Source: Pegethrix bostrychoides GSE-TBD4-15B (lineage in GTDB: Bacteria; Cyanobacteriota; Cyanobacteriia; Elainellales; Elainellaceae). Taken from it: a DNA stretch of 64,000 nt. The stretch spans positions 1 to 64,000 of the forward strand of contig JAHHHV010000078.1 in NCBI GenBank assembly GCA_019359155.1, written 5' to 3'. Below, piece by piece: positions 52,013 through 60,731 of the stretch. The position numbers and the translations under genes were made by a program. The notes beneath the pieces are model-generated. The model made no database searches. It was not told the origin of the DNA and saw nothing but the letters and a program-made list of their open reading frames with translations. Within the stretch, counting starts at the first letter, position 1, and each line of letters opens with the position of its first letter.

Positions 52013-52473
52013 CTTCTTGCTCCTTTGCTGTCGAATCTTTAGCGAATATATATAGGTATGCTGTGAGTATGCTCTAAACTCTTAAAACTTTACCCCCGAG
52101 TTCTTTACCCCTGAGCTTGAGTGAATGGCTTACTCCAACTAACAGGTGCTCAAAACAAGATATTTCTAACTCTTCAAGGTTTCACGCAGCAGCTTTACGG
52201 CAATTTCGAGCGAGCTTGGTACTCTGAACTATAGAGGGCAGAAGAGGGTAGAGCAAGACCATAGGCGAAACCATAGGCGAATTATCAGGGGCAAGCCAGT
52301 GACTAGCTGCCCTGACGGGACAGGATCACTGATCAGATTACCAAATTCCCAAACAATGATTGGTTTCTGATGTCACTTTGCTCTTTTCAGGGGCAATCTA
52401 CTCGATTGGGTTATGCAGCAAACAGCACAGGCGTTTAGTCGCGGCCCCAGTCTCCTACCTCACCCTAAGCGCC
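52013..52473. other. Divergent spacer with small direct repeats
   Basis: A 461-bp interval between pdxJ (minus) and the CHASE2 gene (plus). It contains two CTTTACCCCYGAG copies (52088-52100 and 52103-52115) 15 bp apart and two CCATAGGCGAA copies near 52259-52280. The CHASE2 frame opens at GTG 52360 but I place the start at ATG 52474. No small gene or RNA seen. Confidence 0.45.
52088..52115 (-). promoter_or_regulatory. Direct repeats upstream of pdxJ
   Basis: CTTTACCCCCGAG and CTTTACCCCTGAG are 15 bp apart start-to-start and about 75-105 bp upstream of the pdxJ start. Tandem response-regulator sites look like this, but no regulator is known. Confidence 0.25.
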
Positions 52474-55455
52474 ATGAGAATTTTTGAACGGCAGTCGGGC
52501 TGGAAGCTGAGCCTCCAGAGCCTGGGACATTACTGGCAGCGGGTCTTGGCACTAATTTTGGCGACTCTGCTCATCTTGAGTCTCCAGCAGCTGGGCTGGG
52601 GAGAGGCGCTCGAAAATCAGCTCTATTCCAGCTTTTTTCACTGGCGCGGCGCGTTGCCGCTGGATCAGTCTGTGGCAATTGTCGAAGTTGACCAAGCCAG
52701 CCTGCGCCAGCTTCAGATGTCGCCCTGGTCGCGCTCACTCTACCGGCAGCTGGTCGATCGACTGGGTGAAGCCAACCCAGCTGTGATTGCTTTAGATCAG
52801 CTGTTTGAGGGAGTTGATCCAGAGGATTTGGAGCTAGCGACCGCCATTGCTCAACAGCGAGTCGTGCTGGCTCAAGCCTGGAAATCCAGCCAGCCACTGC
52901 TGACTAGCCCGACTTTGACCCAAGCTGCCACTGCACTGGGACATATCGAGCAAACGGCTGATCCCGACGGACTCGTGCGGTCTGTGACTGCTACGGTTAA
53001 TCATCTGCCGGCGCTGGGGCTAGCCGCCATTCAAGTCTATGCAACCTATACGGGCAGACCTATACGGCCTGTTCAACCGCAAATCTGGCTCAACTGGGAA
53101 AATGCCATTCAACAGGCAGCGCATTATTCAGCGGCGGAGGTTTTGCAGGGGCAACTGCCTCCTCAGCAGTTTCGCAACAAAATTGTTCTGGTCGGCAGTA
53201 CGCTAAATCGTCAGCCAACGCCCTTCGATGCGGCGAGTCCGGCGATCTACTTCCAGGCGACGCTGGTTAGCAACTTGCTCCAGCAAGATCCACTCATCAG
53301 AATCTCGCGGTTCAAGGCTGCGCTGGTACTGCTGCTGTTGACGCTGGTGGCTTTGAGCGGCGCTCGGTGGCACTGGCAGCAGCAGATCTGGCTCTGGGTG
53401 AGTTTGGGGGTAGCCTGGGCAGGGCTGAGCTGGTTGGCGTTTAGGGCAAATCTCTGGCTGCCAGTGGCGCTGCCGCTAATCTGGCTTTTGAGCGTCGGCG
53501 GACTGCTGCTGCTGATTCGGTTTGTGACGACCTTTTTTGAACTGCGCCAGAACGCAACTCGCTATACGCTGATGACGCAGGGCTTCAATGAAGGAGTCTG
53601 GGACTGGGATTTAAAGACTAATCGCTTCTATATTTCACCGCGCTGGAAGCAGATGATTGGCTACAGTGAAGCCGCGCTGAGCGACCAGCCGCAGGAGTGG
53701 TTTGACCGCGTGCATCCGCTTGATCGGGCCGCTTTGGATGCCGCGATCACAGACTATCTAGCGGGCAGAGGTAGCCACTTTGAGCAGGAGTATCGGCTGC
53801 GGCATGAGGACGGCAGCTATCGCTGGATGCAGGGACGCGGGCTAGCGGTTTTTAAGGTGGGCAAAGCAAAGCGGCTGGTGGGATCGCAGGTGGACATTAC
53901 AGCGCAGAAGCAGGCTGAAGAGGAGCTATGGCGCAGCACCTTTTTTGACCGACTCACCGAACTGCCGAGCTGGACTGGCTTTGTCGATCATCTTCAGCAG
54001 GCGATTGACCAGGTGCAGCAGGATGCTCAATTCCGATTTGCTATTCTCTGGCTCGACCTCGACCAGTTCAAGCTGGTGAATCACAGTCTGGGTAACAGCC
54101 TGGGGGATCGGCTGCTGGTGGCAATTGCTCAGCGGCTCAAGACGTTTTTGCCAGCCAGCGAGATTGTGGCGAGACTCGGCGAAGATGAGTTTGCGGTTTT
54201 GCTGCGGCAGATCCAAGATCGCGACGAGGTGATCCGCGTGGCTGAGCAGATCCAGCAGGAGTTGACTCGGCCTTTTAATCTGGAAGAGCATGAGGTGTTT
54301 GTTACGGTTAGCGTCGGCATTGCGCTGAGCGCGCCTTACTACGCCGAGCCTGAGCATCTGCTGCGGGATGCCGGAACCGCGATGTATCGAGCGAAGGCGA
54401 TGGGACGCGCCAGCTGTCTGGTTTTTGAAAGGAGTATGCGGACTGGGATGCTGGTGAAGCTACGCTTAGAGAGCGACCTGCGCCGCGCGATTGCTCAAGG
54501 GATGGCGCAAGGTGAGCGTCAGGCGGGAGAAAGCCTATCTTCAGTCACCGATTTACCAGTCACCGATTTACCAGTCGCCGATCGAGGGTTTGACGCAGAG
54601 TTCGCTGAGCTGCCTAGCACTCTATCGAATGGCGCTCATCCTCAGGTCAGCAGCGCCATTTCCAGCAGCCGATCTGACGAGCTAAACCTGCGGCTAGAAG
54701 CGCCGCCGACTCCTTCTCCAGAGCAATATCCAGAGCTAGAGCTTTACTACCAGCCGATTGTCCGGCTTTCGACAGGTCAGGTGACGGGGTTTGAGGCACT
54801 GGTGCGCTGGCAGCATGCTCAGCAGGGACTGCTGTTTCCGTCGCGGTTTATTTCCATGGCAGAAGAAACCGGGCTGATTATTCCCTTGAGCTGGTGGATT
54901 TTGCGAACGGCCTGTCGGCAGATGAGCCAGTGGCGGCAGCTATTTCCAGAAAATGCGGCGCTGACGATGAGCGTCAACCTGTCGAGCAAGCAGTTCTCGA
55001 TGACGAATCTGGCCGAGCAGATCCACCAGATTTTGCAGGAGAGTCAGCTCGAACCGACTTCGCTGAAGCTAGAGCTAACCGAGAGCATGGTGATGGAAAA
55101 TGCTGCCAGTGTGGTGGATATGCTCTATCAGCTGCGAGCGTTGGGGATTCGGCTGGCGATTGACGACTTTGGCACAGGCTACTCGTCACTCAGCTATCTG
55201 CCGCGCTTTCCGCTGACGACGCTCAAGATCGACCGCTCGTTTGTCGAAAAGATCGGCGACTGCAACGATAACTTGGAAATTGTGCGGACGATTCTAGCGC
55301 TGGCGCATAATCTGCGGATGGATGTCGTGGCCGAAGGGGTGGAAACCGAGGCGCAGGCAACCCGGCTGCGCGAGATGGGCTGTGAGTATGGGCAGGGCTT
55401 CTTCTTTTATAAGCCGCTGAACGTTGAGGCGGCGACCCAGCTTTTGGCAAAGTAA
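52474..55455 (+). CDS. CHASE2-PAS-GGDEF-EAL signalling protein
   Basis: A protein of about 993 residues: TM helix (20-40), extracytoplasmic CHASE2 sensor (about 50-278), three TM helices (279-355), PAS (about 360-485), GGDEF (489-665), a low-complexity linker (667-755) with a VTDLPVTDLPVAD duplication, and EAL (756-993). The GGDEF A-site reads RLGEDEF (Glu for the second Gly), so cyclase activity is doubtful. The EAL domain keeps FEALVRW, VNLSS, ELTES, DDFGTGYSS, LKIDRSF and AEGVET, so it should hydrolyse c-di-GMP. ATG 52474 places the first TM near the N-terminus; a GTG at 52360 would add 38 residues. Confidence 0.88.
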   Translation: MRIFERQSGWKLSLQSLGHYWQRVLALILATLLILSLQQLGWGEALENQLYSSFFHWRGALPLDQSVAIVEVDQASLRQLQMSPWSRSLYRQLVDRLGEANPAVIALDQLFEGVDPEDLELATAIAQQRVVLAQAWKSSQPLLTSPTLTQAATALGHIEQTADPDGLVRSVTATVNHLPALGLAAIQVYATYTGRPIRPVQPQIWLNWENAIQQAAHYSAAEVLQGQLPPQQFRNKIVLVGSTLNRQPTPFDAASPAIYFQATLVSNLLQQDPLIRISRFKAALVLLLLTLVALSGARWHWQQQIWLWVSLGVAWAGLSWLAFRANLWLPVALPLIWLLSVGGLLLLIRFVTTFFELRQNATRYTLMTQGFNEGVWDWDLKTNRFYISPRWKQMIGYSEAALSDQPQEWFDRVHPLDRAALDAAITDYLAGRGSHFEQEYRLRHEDGSYRWMQGRGLAVFKVGKAKRLVGSQVDITAQKQAEEELWRSTFFDRLTELPSWTGFVDHLQQAIDQVQQDAQFRFAILWLDLDQFKLVNHSLGNSLGDRLLVAIAQRLKTFLPASEIVARLGEDEFAVLLRQIQDRDEVIRVAEQIQQELTRPFNLEEHEVFVTVSVGIALSAPYYAEPEHLLRDAGTAMYRAKAMGRASCLVFERSMRTGMLVKLRLESDLRRAIAQGMAQGERQAGESLSSVTDLPVTDLPVADRGFDAEFAELPSTLSNGAHPQVSSAISSSRSDELNLRLEAPPTPSPEQYPELELYYQPIVRLSTGQVTGFEALVRWQHAQQGLLFPSRFISMAEETGLIIPLSWWILRTACRQMSQWRQLFPENAALTMSVNLSSKQFSMTNLAEQIHQILQESQLEPTSLKLELTESMVMENAASVVDMLYQLRALGIRLAIDDFGTGYSSLSYLPRFPLTTLKIDRSFVEKIGDCNDNLEIVRTILALAHNLRMDVVAEGVETEAQATRLREMGCEYGQGFFFYKPLNVEAATQLLAK

Positions 55456-55472
55456 GCTCAAAGATGCGCTAA

Positions 55473-55591
55473 TTTTCCACTTTTGATATTTCTTATCTTT
55501 TCCTCTGCCTTTTCCCGGGTTTTCCCCAGGTTTTCCCCAGGCTTTCCCCAGATTGATCCAGGTTTTCCCCAGAACTGTCGAGTTATCCACA
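55473..55591 (+). other. Phased array of DnaA-box-like 9-mers
   Basis: Same-strand 9-mers: TTTTCCACT 55473, TTTTCCCGG 55510, TTTTCCCCA 55520, 55531 and 55563, CTTTCCCCA 55542, TTGATCCAG 55553, and a perfect consensus DnaA box TTATCCACA at 55583. Start-to-start steps from 55520 are 11, 11, 11, 10 and 20 bp, close to helical repeats. The cyanobacterial DnaA box is TTTTCCACA; the array units differ by one base. This could be a DnaA-binding cluster (replication origin or DnaA-titrating site) or a regulator array. No dnaA or dnaN is near. Confidence 0.45.
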
Positions 55592-55652
55592 GCCTCGGGC
55601 AAGCAGATTCGCATCAAGCCTGAGTTTGGAGTAAATCTGGGGGAATTCCGCC

Positions 55653-55688
55653 CTCAGGACAGACCTCTGCGCCGTCGCCCTGAGTTTT
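55653..55688 (+). terminator. Possible terminator downstream of the CHASE2 gene
   Basis: CTCAGG (55653-55658) pairs with CCTGAG (55679-55684) around a 20-nt GC-rich loop and is followed by TTTT. It lies about 200 bp past the CHASE2 stop, beyond the DnaA-box-like array. The stem is short, so support is weak. Confidence 0.3.
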
Positions 55689-55898
55689 GATTAAGACATG
55701 TAACGAAAAATAGGCCACGATGCCGATTCTCTCGTCGGCTAATTTTTTAAAAGGGAGATTGAGTATAAAGACTCATGATTGCCAGAGTCTGCTGTGATCG
55801 CGCAAAATGATTGCGGCTAGGGTGGCAGATTAGCCATCAACTCCAGATGAAAGCCCTGCACTCAGGGCGTTTGAGGCAGTTTGAAATCACCGTCACAG

Positions 55899-55937
55899 TC
55901 AGGATAAAGTCAGGGCAAAGTTGGGGCAAAGTTAGGG
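55899..55937. repeat. 11-bp tandem repeat, three and a half copies
   Basis: Units TCAGGATAAAG (55899), TCAGGGCAAAG (55910) and TTGGGGCAAAG (55921), then a partial TTAGGG, are head-to-tail about 160 bp upstream of the DUF2811 ATG. It shares the 11-bp period, but not the sequence, of the array 310 bp upstream. Confidence 0.7.
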
Positions 55938-56093
55938 TTGCGTTCTGGCTGCTTTCCGCTACAATTCAGCATTCCTAGAGCGCCGAGGCTGGAACTGGCT
56001 TCCGCTCATGGTTTTGCAGATTTGCTGCATTGCCGTCTCCATCGCAGTCTGCCTTTCAGTTCACCTTCAGAGTTATCAGAGTTAGAGGTTTCT

Positions 56094-56318
56094 ATGTATA
56101 CAACGGTCAGCATTCTGGCGGAAATTCCCGAAGAGCTTCACGAGTCCTTGCAGAACTACCTAGATAGCCATCCCGACTGGGATCAAGATCGGGTGTTTTC
56201 GGCAGCGCTCTCGCTGTTTCTGCTCCAAAACGGCAGCAGCAACAGCCCGGATGCCTCGCGCAGCTATCGACGCGCCGCCAGAGTCTATCTCGACACGCTG
56301 TTTAAGCACGCGGTTTAG
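56094..56318 (+). CDS. DUF2811 domain protein
   Basis: A 74-residue protein starting MYTTVSILAEIPEELHESLQ and continuing HPDWDQDRVFSAALSLFLLQ: the DUF2811 pattern, a small helical family found in cyanobacteria. The frame is open back to 55938, but only ATG 56094 has a ribosome site (GAGG 6 nt upstream) and the family length. The AALSLFLLQ helix recalls ribbon-helix-helix antitoxins in outline, without evidence for DNA binding. Function unknown. Confidence 0.85.
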   Translation: MYTTVSILAEIPEELHESLQNYLDSHPDWDQDRVFSAALSLFLLQNGSSNSPDASRSYRRAARVYLDTLFKHAV

Positions 56319-56534
56319 CTGGCCTAGAACGCTGTAGCTCATCCTGTAGCTTAGCTCTATAGGTCCCTGAGCCTTGTCCCTGAGCAGAGCTGAGAGAATT
56401 GGCTTCACCCGACACGACTGCATCGATTGTTTACAGCTTTCGGTGAATCGCCAAATCCTTTCAGTTAACTCGGTAGAATAAGTGATCAGGCTGCGGCTCT
56501 CTATCAAAACAGGCTAAAAGGCGAGGAAGCACTT

Positions 56535-57113
56535 ATGTCCTATCTCTGGTTCAAAGCACTGCATATTGTCGGCATTGTGGCCTGGTTTGCAGGCATGTTT
56601 TATCTGCCCCGCCTGTTTGTCTACCATGCCGAAGCCAACGAGCAGCCTGAAGCCGTCCGCAGTATCTTGCAGCAGCAGTATCAGGTCATGGAAGCTCGAC
56701 TTTACAAAATTATTATGACCCCCGCCATGCTCCTGACCGTGGCAATGGCGATTGGTATGCTGGTGATGGCGCCTGAGCTGCTTCAAGAAACCTGGATTCA
56801 CGTCAAGCTGAGTCTGGTGGTGGTGCTAATTGGCTATCACCACTTTTGCAAGCGGTTGATGAATGAGATGGCGGCTGGCAAGTTTCGCTTCAGCGGCCAG
56901 CAGTTTCGCTGGTTTAATGAATTTCCGACCGTCTTGTTTGTGATCGTGGTGCTGCTGGCCGTGTTCAAAAATAGCTTTCCCACCTCGGCTGCAACCTGGG
57001 CGGTTGTCGGCTTAGTGGTGGCAATGGCCGCAATTATTCAGCTTTATGCCCGCAAGCGGCGACTGGATCGAGAAGCCGCTAGTCTAGAGGAATCTGGTTC
57101 AGCCCAGGCGTGA
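56535..57113 (+). CDS. hemJ: Protoporphyrinogen IX oxidase HemJ
   Basis: A 192-residue membrane protein of the HemJ (UPF0093/CopD-like) family that oxidises protoporphyrinogen IX to protoporphyrin IX, the last step common to heme and chlorophyll. His10 (WFKALHIVGIVAWFAGMFYL) is the known heme-binding residue; four transmembrane helices follow, with RLYKIIMTPAMLLT and HVKLSLVVVLIGYHHFCKRL as further conserved regions. Its 3' end overlaps the 3' end of the cyclase/kinase gene on the other strand by 35 bp. Confidence 0.96.
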   Translation: MSYLWFKALHIVGIVAWFAGMFYLPRLFVYHAEANEQPEAVRSILQQQYQVMEARLYKIIMTPAMLLTVAMAIGMLVMAPELLQETWIHVKLSLVVVLIGYHHFCKRLMNEMAAGKFRFSGQQFRWFNEFPTVLFVIVVLLAVFKNSFPTSAATWAVVGLVVAMAAIIQLYARKRRLDREAASLEESGSAQA

Positions 57114-60100
57114 CTTCAAGCTCAGGCGTGACTTCAAGCTCAGGCGTAACCGTAAAAGTCAGCACGGTTTCATCCACGCCCTTGAGCTTTAGCGGACTCA
57201 TTTTGGTGATCGTCGCTTCGTCGAGGTAGTCGGCCACCGCCGCCGAAACCAAAATTGAGCCGGGATCTGCGGCCTCTTGCAGCCTTGCCGCAATGTTAAT
57301 CGTGGGGCCAATCGCCGTGTAGTCAGAGCGCTCGGCGCTGCCAAACATGCCGACGACTGCCGTGCCCTGATGGATGCCGCAGCGAAACTGGATCGGGGCA
57401 ATGCCTTGCGCTTGCCAGCGGGCGTTGAGCTGATGCAGCGCCTGACACATTTGGCGAGCAGCGGCAATTGCTCGGCGCACCTGCTCGTTGGGCGTTAGAT
57501 CTTCGGGCGCACCAAACAGCGCCACAATCGCATCGCCAATAAACTTATCGACCGTGCCGCCATTGTCGAAAATGGCGCGGGTCATCTCTGAGAGATATTC
57601 GTTTAGCAGCTCGGCCACCCGCCGCGACCGCAGCGTATTCGAGAGCTGGGTGAAGCCGACAATATCGCTAAACAGCACTGTAATCATGCGGGGCTCGGGG
57701 CTGAGATCGAGCGTCAGATTTCCTGCTGCTGCCTTCTGCACCAGCGCGGGCGGCAAAAACCGCTGCAAGACGGATTGGGTCAGGTAGGTATTTAGCTCGG
57801 CCACCCGCCGCTCGTTGGCCTTGAGCGCCAGCAGATTTCGCACCTCGGCCAACAGCTCTCGGTCGTTGAATGGCTTGGAAAGATAGGCATCTGCCCCGGT
57901 TTCAGCCCCTTCAATCCGGGTGTTTTCGTCGGCCTTGGCGGTGAGCAGCACGATGGGCGTACCTTGCAGTGCCGCATCCTGACGGATCATTTCAATCAGC
58001 TCCAGCCCGGAGACAACTGGCATCATCAGATCGGTCACGATCAGGTCGGGAGCCTCAGCTTTGGCAACTTCATAGCCTTCTGCCCCGTGCCGCGCCGTCC
58101 AAATCTGGTAGCCCGACTGCTGCAAGACGCTAGAGACATAGCTGCGCATGTCGCGATTGTCATCGACAACCAGCAGCTTGGCAGTCAAGGCGGGCGCGAT
58201 TGCCGATAGACCCGTACCAGTCGGCGTGATTGTGGGTAGCCCAACAGGCTGAGGCAAAGTTTGTTGCGCCGACTCTGTCTCTAGCTCTATATCTGCTAGC
58301 TCAACTACAGCCCGACTCTGCTCTAGCTCCACTGGCAAATCAGTCACCTGCTGGGCAGGCAGATGCGCTTTGCCCAGCGGCAGCCGTACCGAAAAACAAG
58401 TGCCGCTGCCGTAGGTGGACTCAACCTGAACCGTGCCCCCATGCAGCTCGACCAGCTCTTTGACCAGCGCCAGTCCTAGACCGCTGCCTTCATAGCTGCG
58501 GCTGGCCGAACCGTCCGCCTGCCGAAATCGGTCAAACAGATAGGGGATTTGATCGGCTCGGATGCCGATACCGCTGTCGCTGACCTGCACCAGACAGTGC
58601 TGAGCCTCAGATTTGAGCGTCAGCTGAATCTGGCCGCCGGCCTTGGTAAATTTGATTGCGTTCGAGAGCAGATTATAGAGCACCTTGTCAAATTTCTCAG
58701 CATCAAGATAAATTGCGCCGCAGGGTTCTAGGCTGGCGGTTAGTCGGAGCTGCTGCTTCTCGCAGTAAGGCCGGAATGCCTCGACAATTTGAGCCAGAAA
58801 CTGATGCGGATCGCAGGGGCGGAAGCTCGACTGCATTTGGCCAGCATCCAGACGCTGAAGATCCAGCAGCTGATTCACCAGCCGTAGCAGTCGGCGCGAG
58901 TTTCGCAGCGCCATCACCGATTGATCCAAGCTCAACCCTTGCTGCTGCGCCACCGCAGACTCCAATGGCCCAATTGTCAGCGTCAGCGGCGTGCGAAACT
59001 CATGCGACACGTTCTGGAAAAACTCGGTTTTTTGGCGATCAATCGCGCGCAGCTGTTCGGCCTGCTGGCGCGTGGTTTCGTAGAGCTGTGACTGATGCAC
59101 GGCAATCGCGGCCTGAGCCGCCACCGCCTCTGCCAAATCGACTTCGGTTTGCGCCCAGTCGCGCGGCTGCTGAATTTGGCGCAGCGAAATGCTGCCGATA
59201 ATCTGGCCGTCATAGAGCAGTGGCACGACCAAGAGCGCTCTAGCCGTTGAGCGCAGCGGCAGATCAGGGTTGATTGCGTCCTGCTGGCTCAGATCGTTCA
59301 CTACCACCGGAGCCTGCGTGGTCAAAAGCTGCTGCAACAGCGGGTTGCCGTCAATGGGCGCGACCGATTGCGGCAGCTCTGGACGTTCTCCGTCAGGCAG
59401 CGTTGCGTCATGCAGCCCCACGCATCGGACAAATGCATCTTCTGCCGTCCAGAGCGACAGGGCGCAACCATCCACATGCAGCGCCTGCCCCAACTGCTGC
59501 GTGATGGCCGCAAAGATTTCTTCCGGCTCAAGGCTAGACCGAATTGCTACCGTGATCGTGTTCACCAGCGCCTCACGTTTGGCCAGCGCCCGCGCCTGCT
59601 CATATGCTAAAGCCTGCGACAGCGCTGGAGCTGCCTGATCCGCCACCATCGTAATCAGCGCAATCTCATCGTCCTGCCAGTGGCGCAGCTGCTGTTGGAG
59701 CAAGGCCAGCACTGCCATTGGCTCCTGTTTATAGACCAGCGGCACGACCAGACTAGAGGCAATTTGAGCGGACTCATAGGCTTGGAGTTGGCAGCTCGCT
59801 TCAGGTGCAGTCAATTCAGCCTGGACATCGTGGATCACCTGAATCTTTGAACTGTCCCAGAGCGTTTGCTGCAAGAGCGCCAGCTCCATCGTACTGAGCT
59901 GTGGAGCTTGATAGACAACTGTATCTTGCGGCTGATCCTGCGCCCGCAGCAGGCAGCAGTCTAGCTCAAACATCTGCCCTACCGTATCGACCAGGGTTTG
60001 CAACAGCGTCTGGTAGGTAGGAGCCTGCCGGATGGCAGTAGCGACAGCGTTTAGCAGTGACTCTTGCCGCAGGGTACGCCGAAGCTCTTGAGTGCGCGTT

Positions 60101-60495
60101 TTTAAGACGCTATGCGTATCTACCGCCTGCCGCACCACAGTTCTCAGCTCTGCTTCGTTCCAGGGTTTGGTGACATATTTGAACACCTTGCCAGAGTTAA
60201 TCGCCTCGACTAGATCTCCGACATCGGTGTAGCCCGTCAGAATGATCCGAATCGTGTCGGGATACTGTGTGGCGGTGAGGCTGAGAAACTCCGTACCGCT
60301 CATCATCGGCATTCGCTGGTCGGAGATAATCACAGCCACTTCGCCTAGCTCGGCCAGCATTTCGAGTGCCGCAGGGCCACTTTCAGCGCGCAGCACCTTA
60401 AACTCGCGGTGAAAAGTCCGGTAGAGCAAGTCGAGGTTATCTGGCTCGTCGTCTACGACCAGGATCGAGACTTTTTGGGGATTAGCAGATTTCAT
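57079..60495 (-). CDS. Hybrid response regulator / histidine kinase / adenylate cyclase
   Basis: A 1138-residue cytosolic protein with seven domains: receiver 1 (1-125; phospho-acceptor Asp59 in IISDQRMPMMSG), GAF (about 150-300), GAF (about 315-465), HisKA with VSHEFRTPL (His about 497), HATPase (about 600-705; NAIKFT, GSGLGLALV), receiver 2 (about 760-885; Asp about 822 in VTDLMMPVVSG) and class III cyclase (about 935-1110). The cyclase keeps metal ligands in FSDIVGFT and DKFIGDAIVALFG plus the DYTAIGPTINIAAR substrate motif with Thr, the adenylate-type choice. Output is therefore probably cAMP. The C-terminal tail carries an 18-bp repeat (LEVTPELEVTPG). Confidence 0.92.
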   Translation of the reverse strand: MKSANPQKVSILVVDDEPDNLDLLYRTFHREFKVLRAESGPAALEMLAELGEVAVIISDQRMPMMSGTEFLSLTATQYPDTIRIILTGYTDVGDLVEAINSGKVFKYVTKPWNEAELRTVVRQAVDTHSVLKTRTQELRRTLRQESLLNAVATAIRQAPTYQTLLQTLVDTVGQMFELDCCLLRAQDQPQDTVVYQAPQLSTMELALLQQTLWDSSKIQVIHDVQAELTAPEASCQLQAYESAQIASSLVVPLVYKQEPMAVLALLQQQLRHWQDDEIALITMVADQAAPALSQALAYEQARALAKREALVNTITVAIRSSLEPEEIFAAITQQLGQALHVDGCALSLWTAEDAFVRCVGLHDATLPDGERPELPQSVAPIDGNPLLQQLLTTQAPVVVNDLSQQDAINPDLPLRSTARALLVVPLLYDGQIIGSISLRQIQQPRDWAQTEVDLAEAVAAQAAIAVHQSQLYETTRQQAEQLRAIDRQKTEFFQNVSHEFRTPLTLTIGPLESAVAQQQGLSLDQSVMALRNSRRLLRLVNQLLDLQRLDAGQMQSSFRPCDPHQFLAQIVEAFRPYCEKQQLRLTASLEPCGAIYLDAEKFDKVLYNLLSNAIKFTKAGGQIQLTLKSEAQHCLVQVSDSGIGIRADQIPYLFDRFRQADGSASRSYEGSGLGLALVKELVELHGGTVQVESTYGSGTCFSVRLPLGKAHLPAQQVTDLPVELEQSRAVVELADIELETESAQQTLPQPVGLPTITPTGTGLSAIAPALTAKLLVVDDNRDMRSYVSSVLQQSGYQIWTARHGAEGYEVAKAEAPDLIVTDLMMPVVSGLELIEMIRQDAALQGTPIVLLTAKADENTRIEGAETGADAYLSKPFNDRELLAEVRNLLALKANERRVAELNTYLTQSVLQRFLPPALVQKAAAGNLTLDLSPEPRMITVLFSDIVGFTQLSNTLRSRRVAELLNEYLSEMTRAIFDNGGTVDKFIGDAIVALFGAPEDLTPNEQVRRAIAAARQMCQALHQLNARWQAQGIAPIQFRCGIHQGTAVVGMFGSAERSDYTAIGPTINIAARLQEAADPGSILVSAAVADYLDEATITKMSPLKLKGVDETVLTFTVTPELEVTPELEVTPGLNQIPLD
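57105..57150. repeat. 18-bp tandem repeat at the overlapping gene ends
   Basis: CAGGCGTGACTTCAAGCT occurs at 57105 and 57123 exactly, and partially at 57141. It encodes the ELEVTP repeats of the kinase/cyclase tail and contains the hemJ stop codon, so the duplication has extended one gene without harming the other. Confidence 0.75.
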
Positions 60496-60731
60496 ATACC
60501 GCTCTTCATCGGGCTGAGGGCAATCGGGTCAACCAGTTCGGTAACGTAGCCGAACAAAACAACGCTGCCCTTATTATTGAGGATTATTGAGGCAGGAGCG
60601 AGTCTCGGAAAATTCAGGAATCTATCTCCCAGACTGCCCAGTCTCGGTCAAGCCATAACTGCGTTTGCCGATACAAACAGCATCCAGCTCGCAGTCTGCC
60701 GCTACGCGAACTGGCGCTCAGGCTTACAATA

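Noticed and set aside
55456-56093. Calling this spacer oriC outright
   Set aside because: Only one box is a perfect consensus and there is no dnaA, dnaN or skew evidence in the window, so I report the array without naming an origin.
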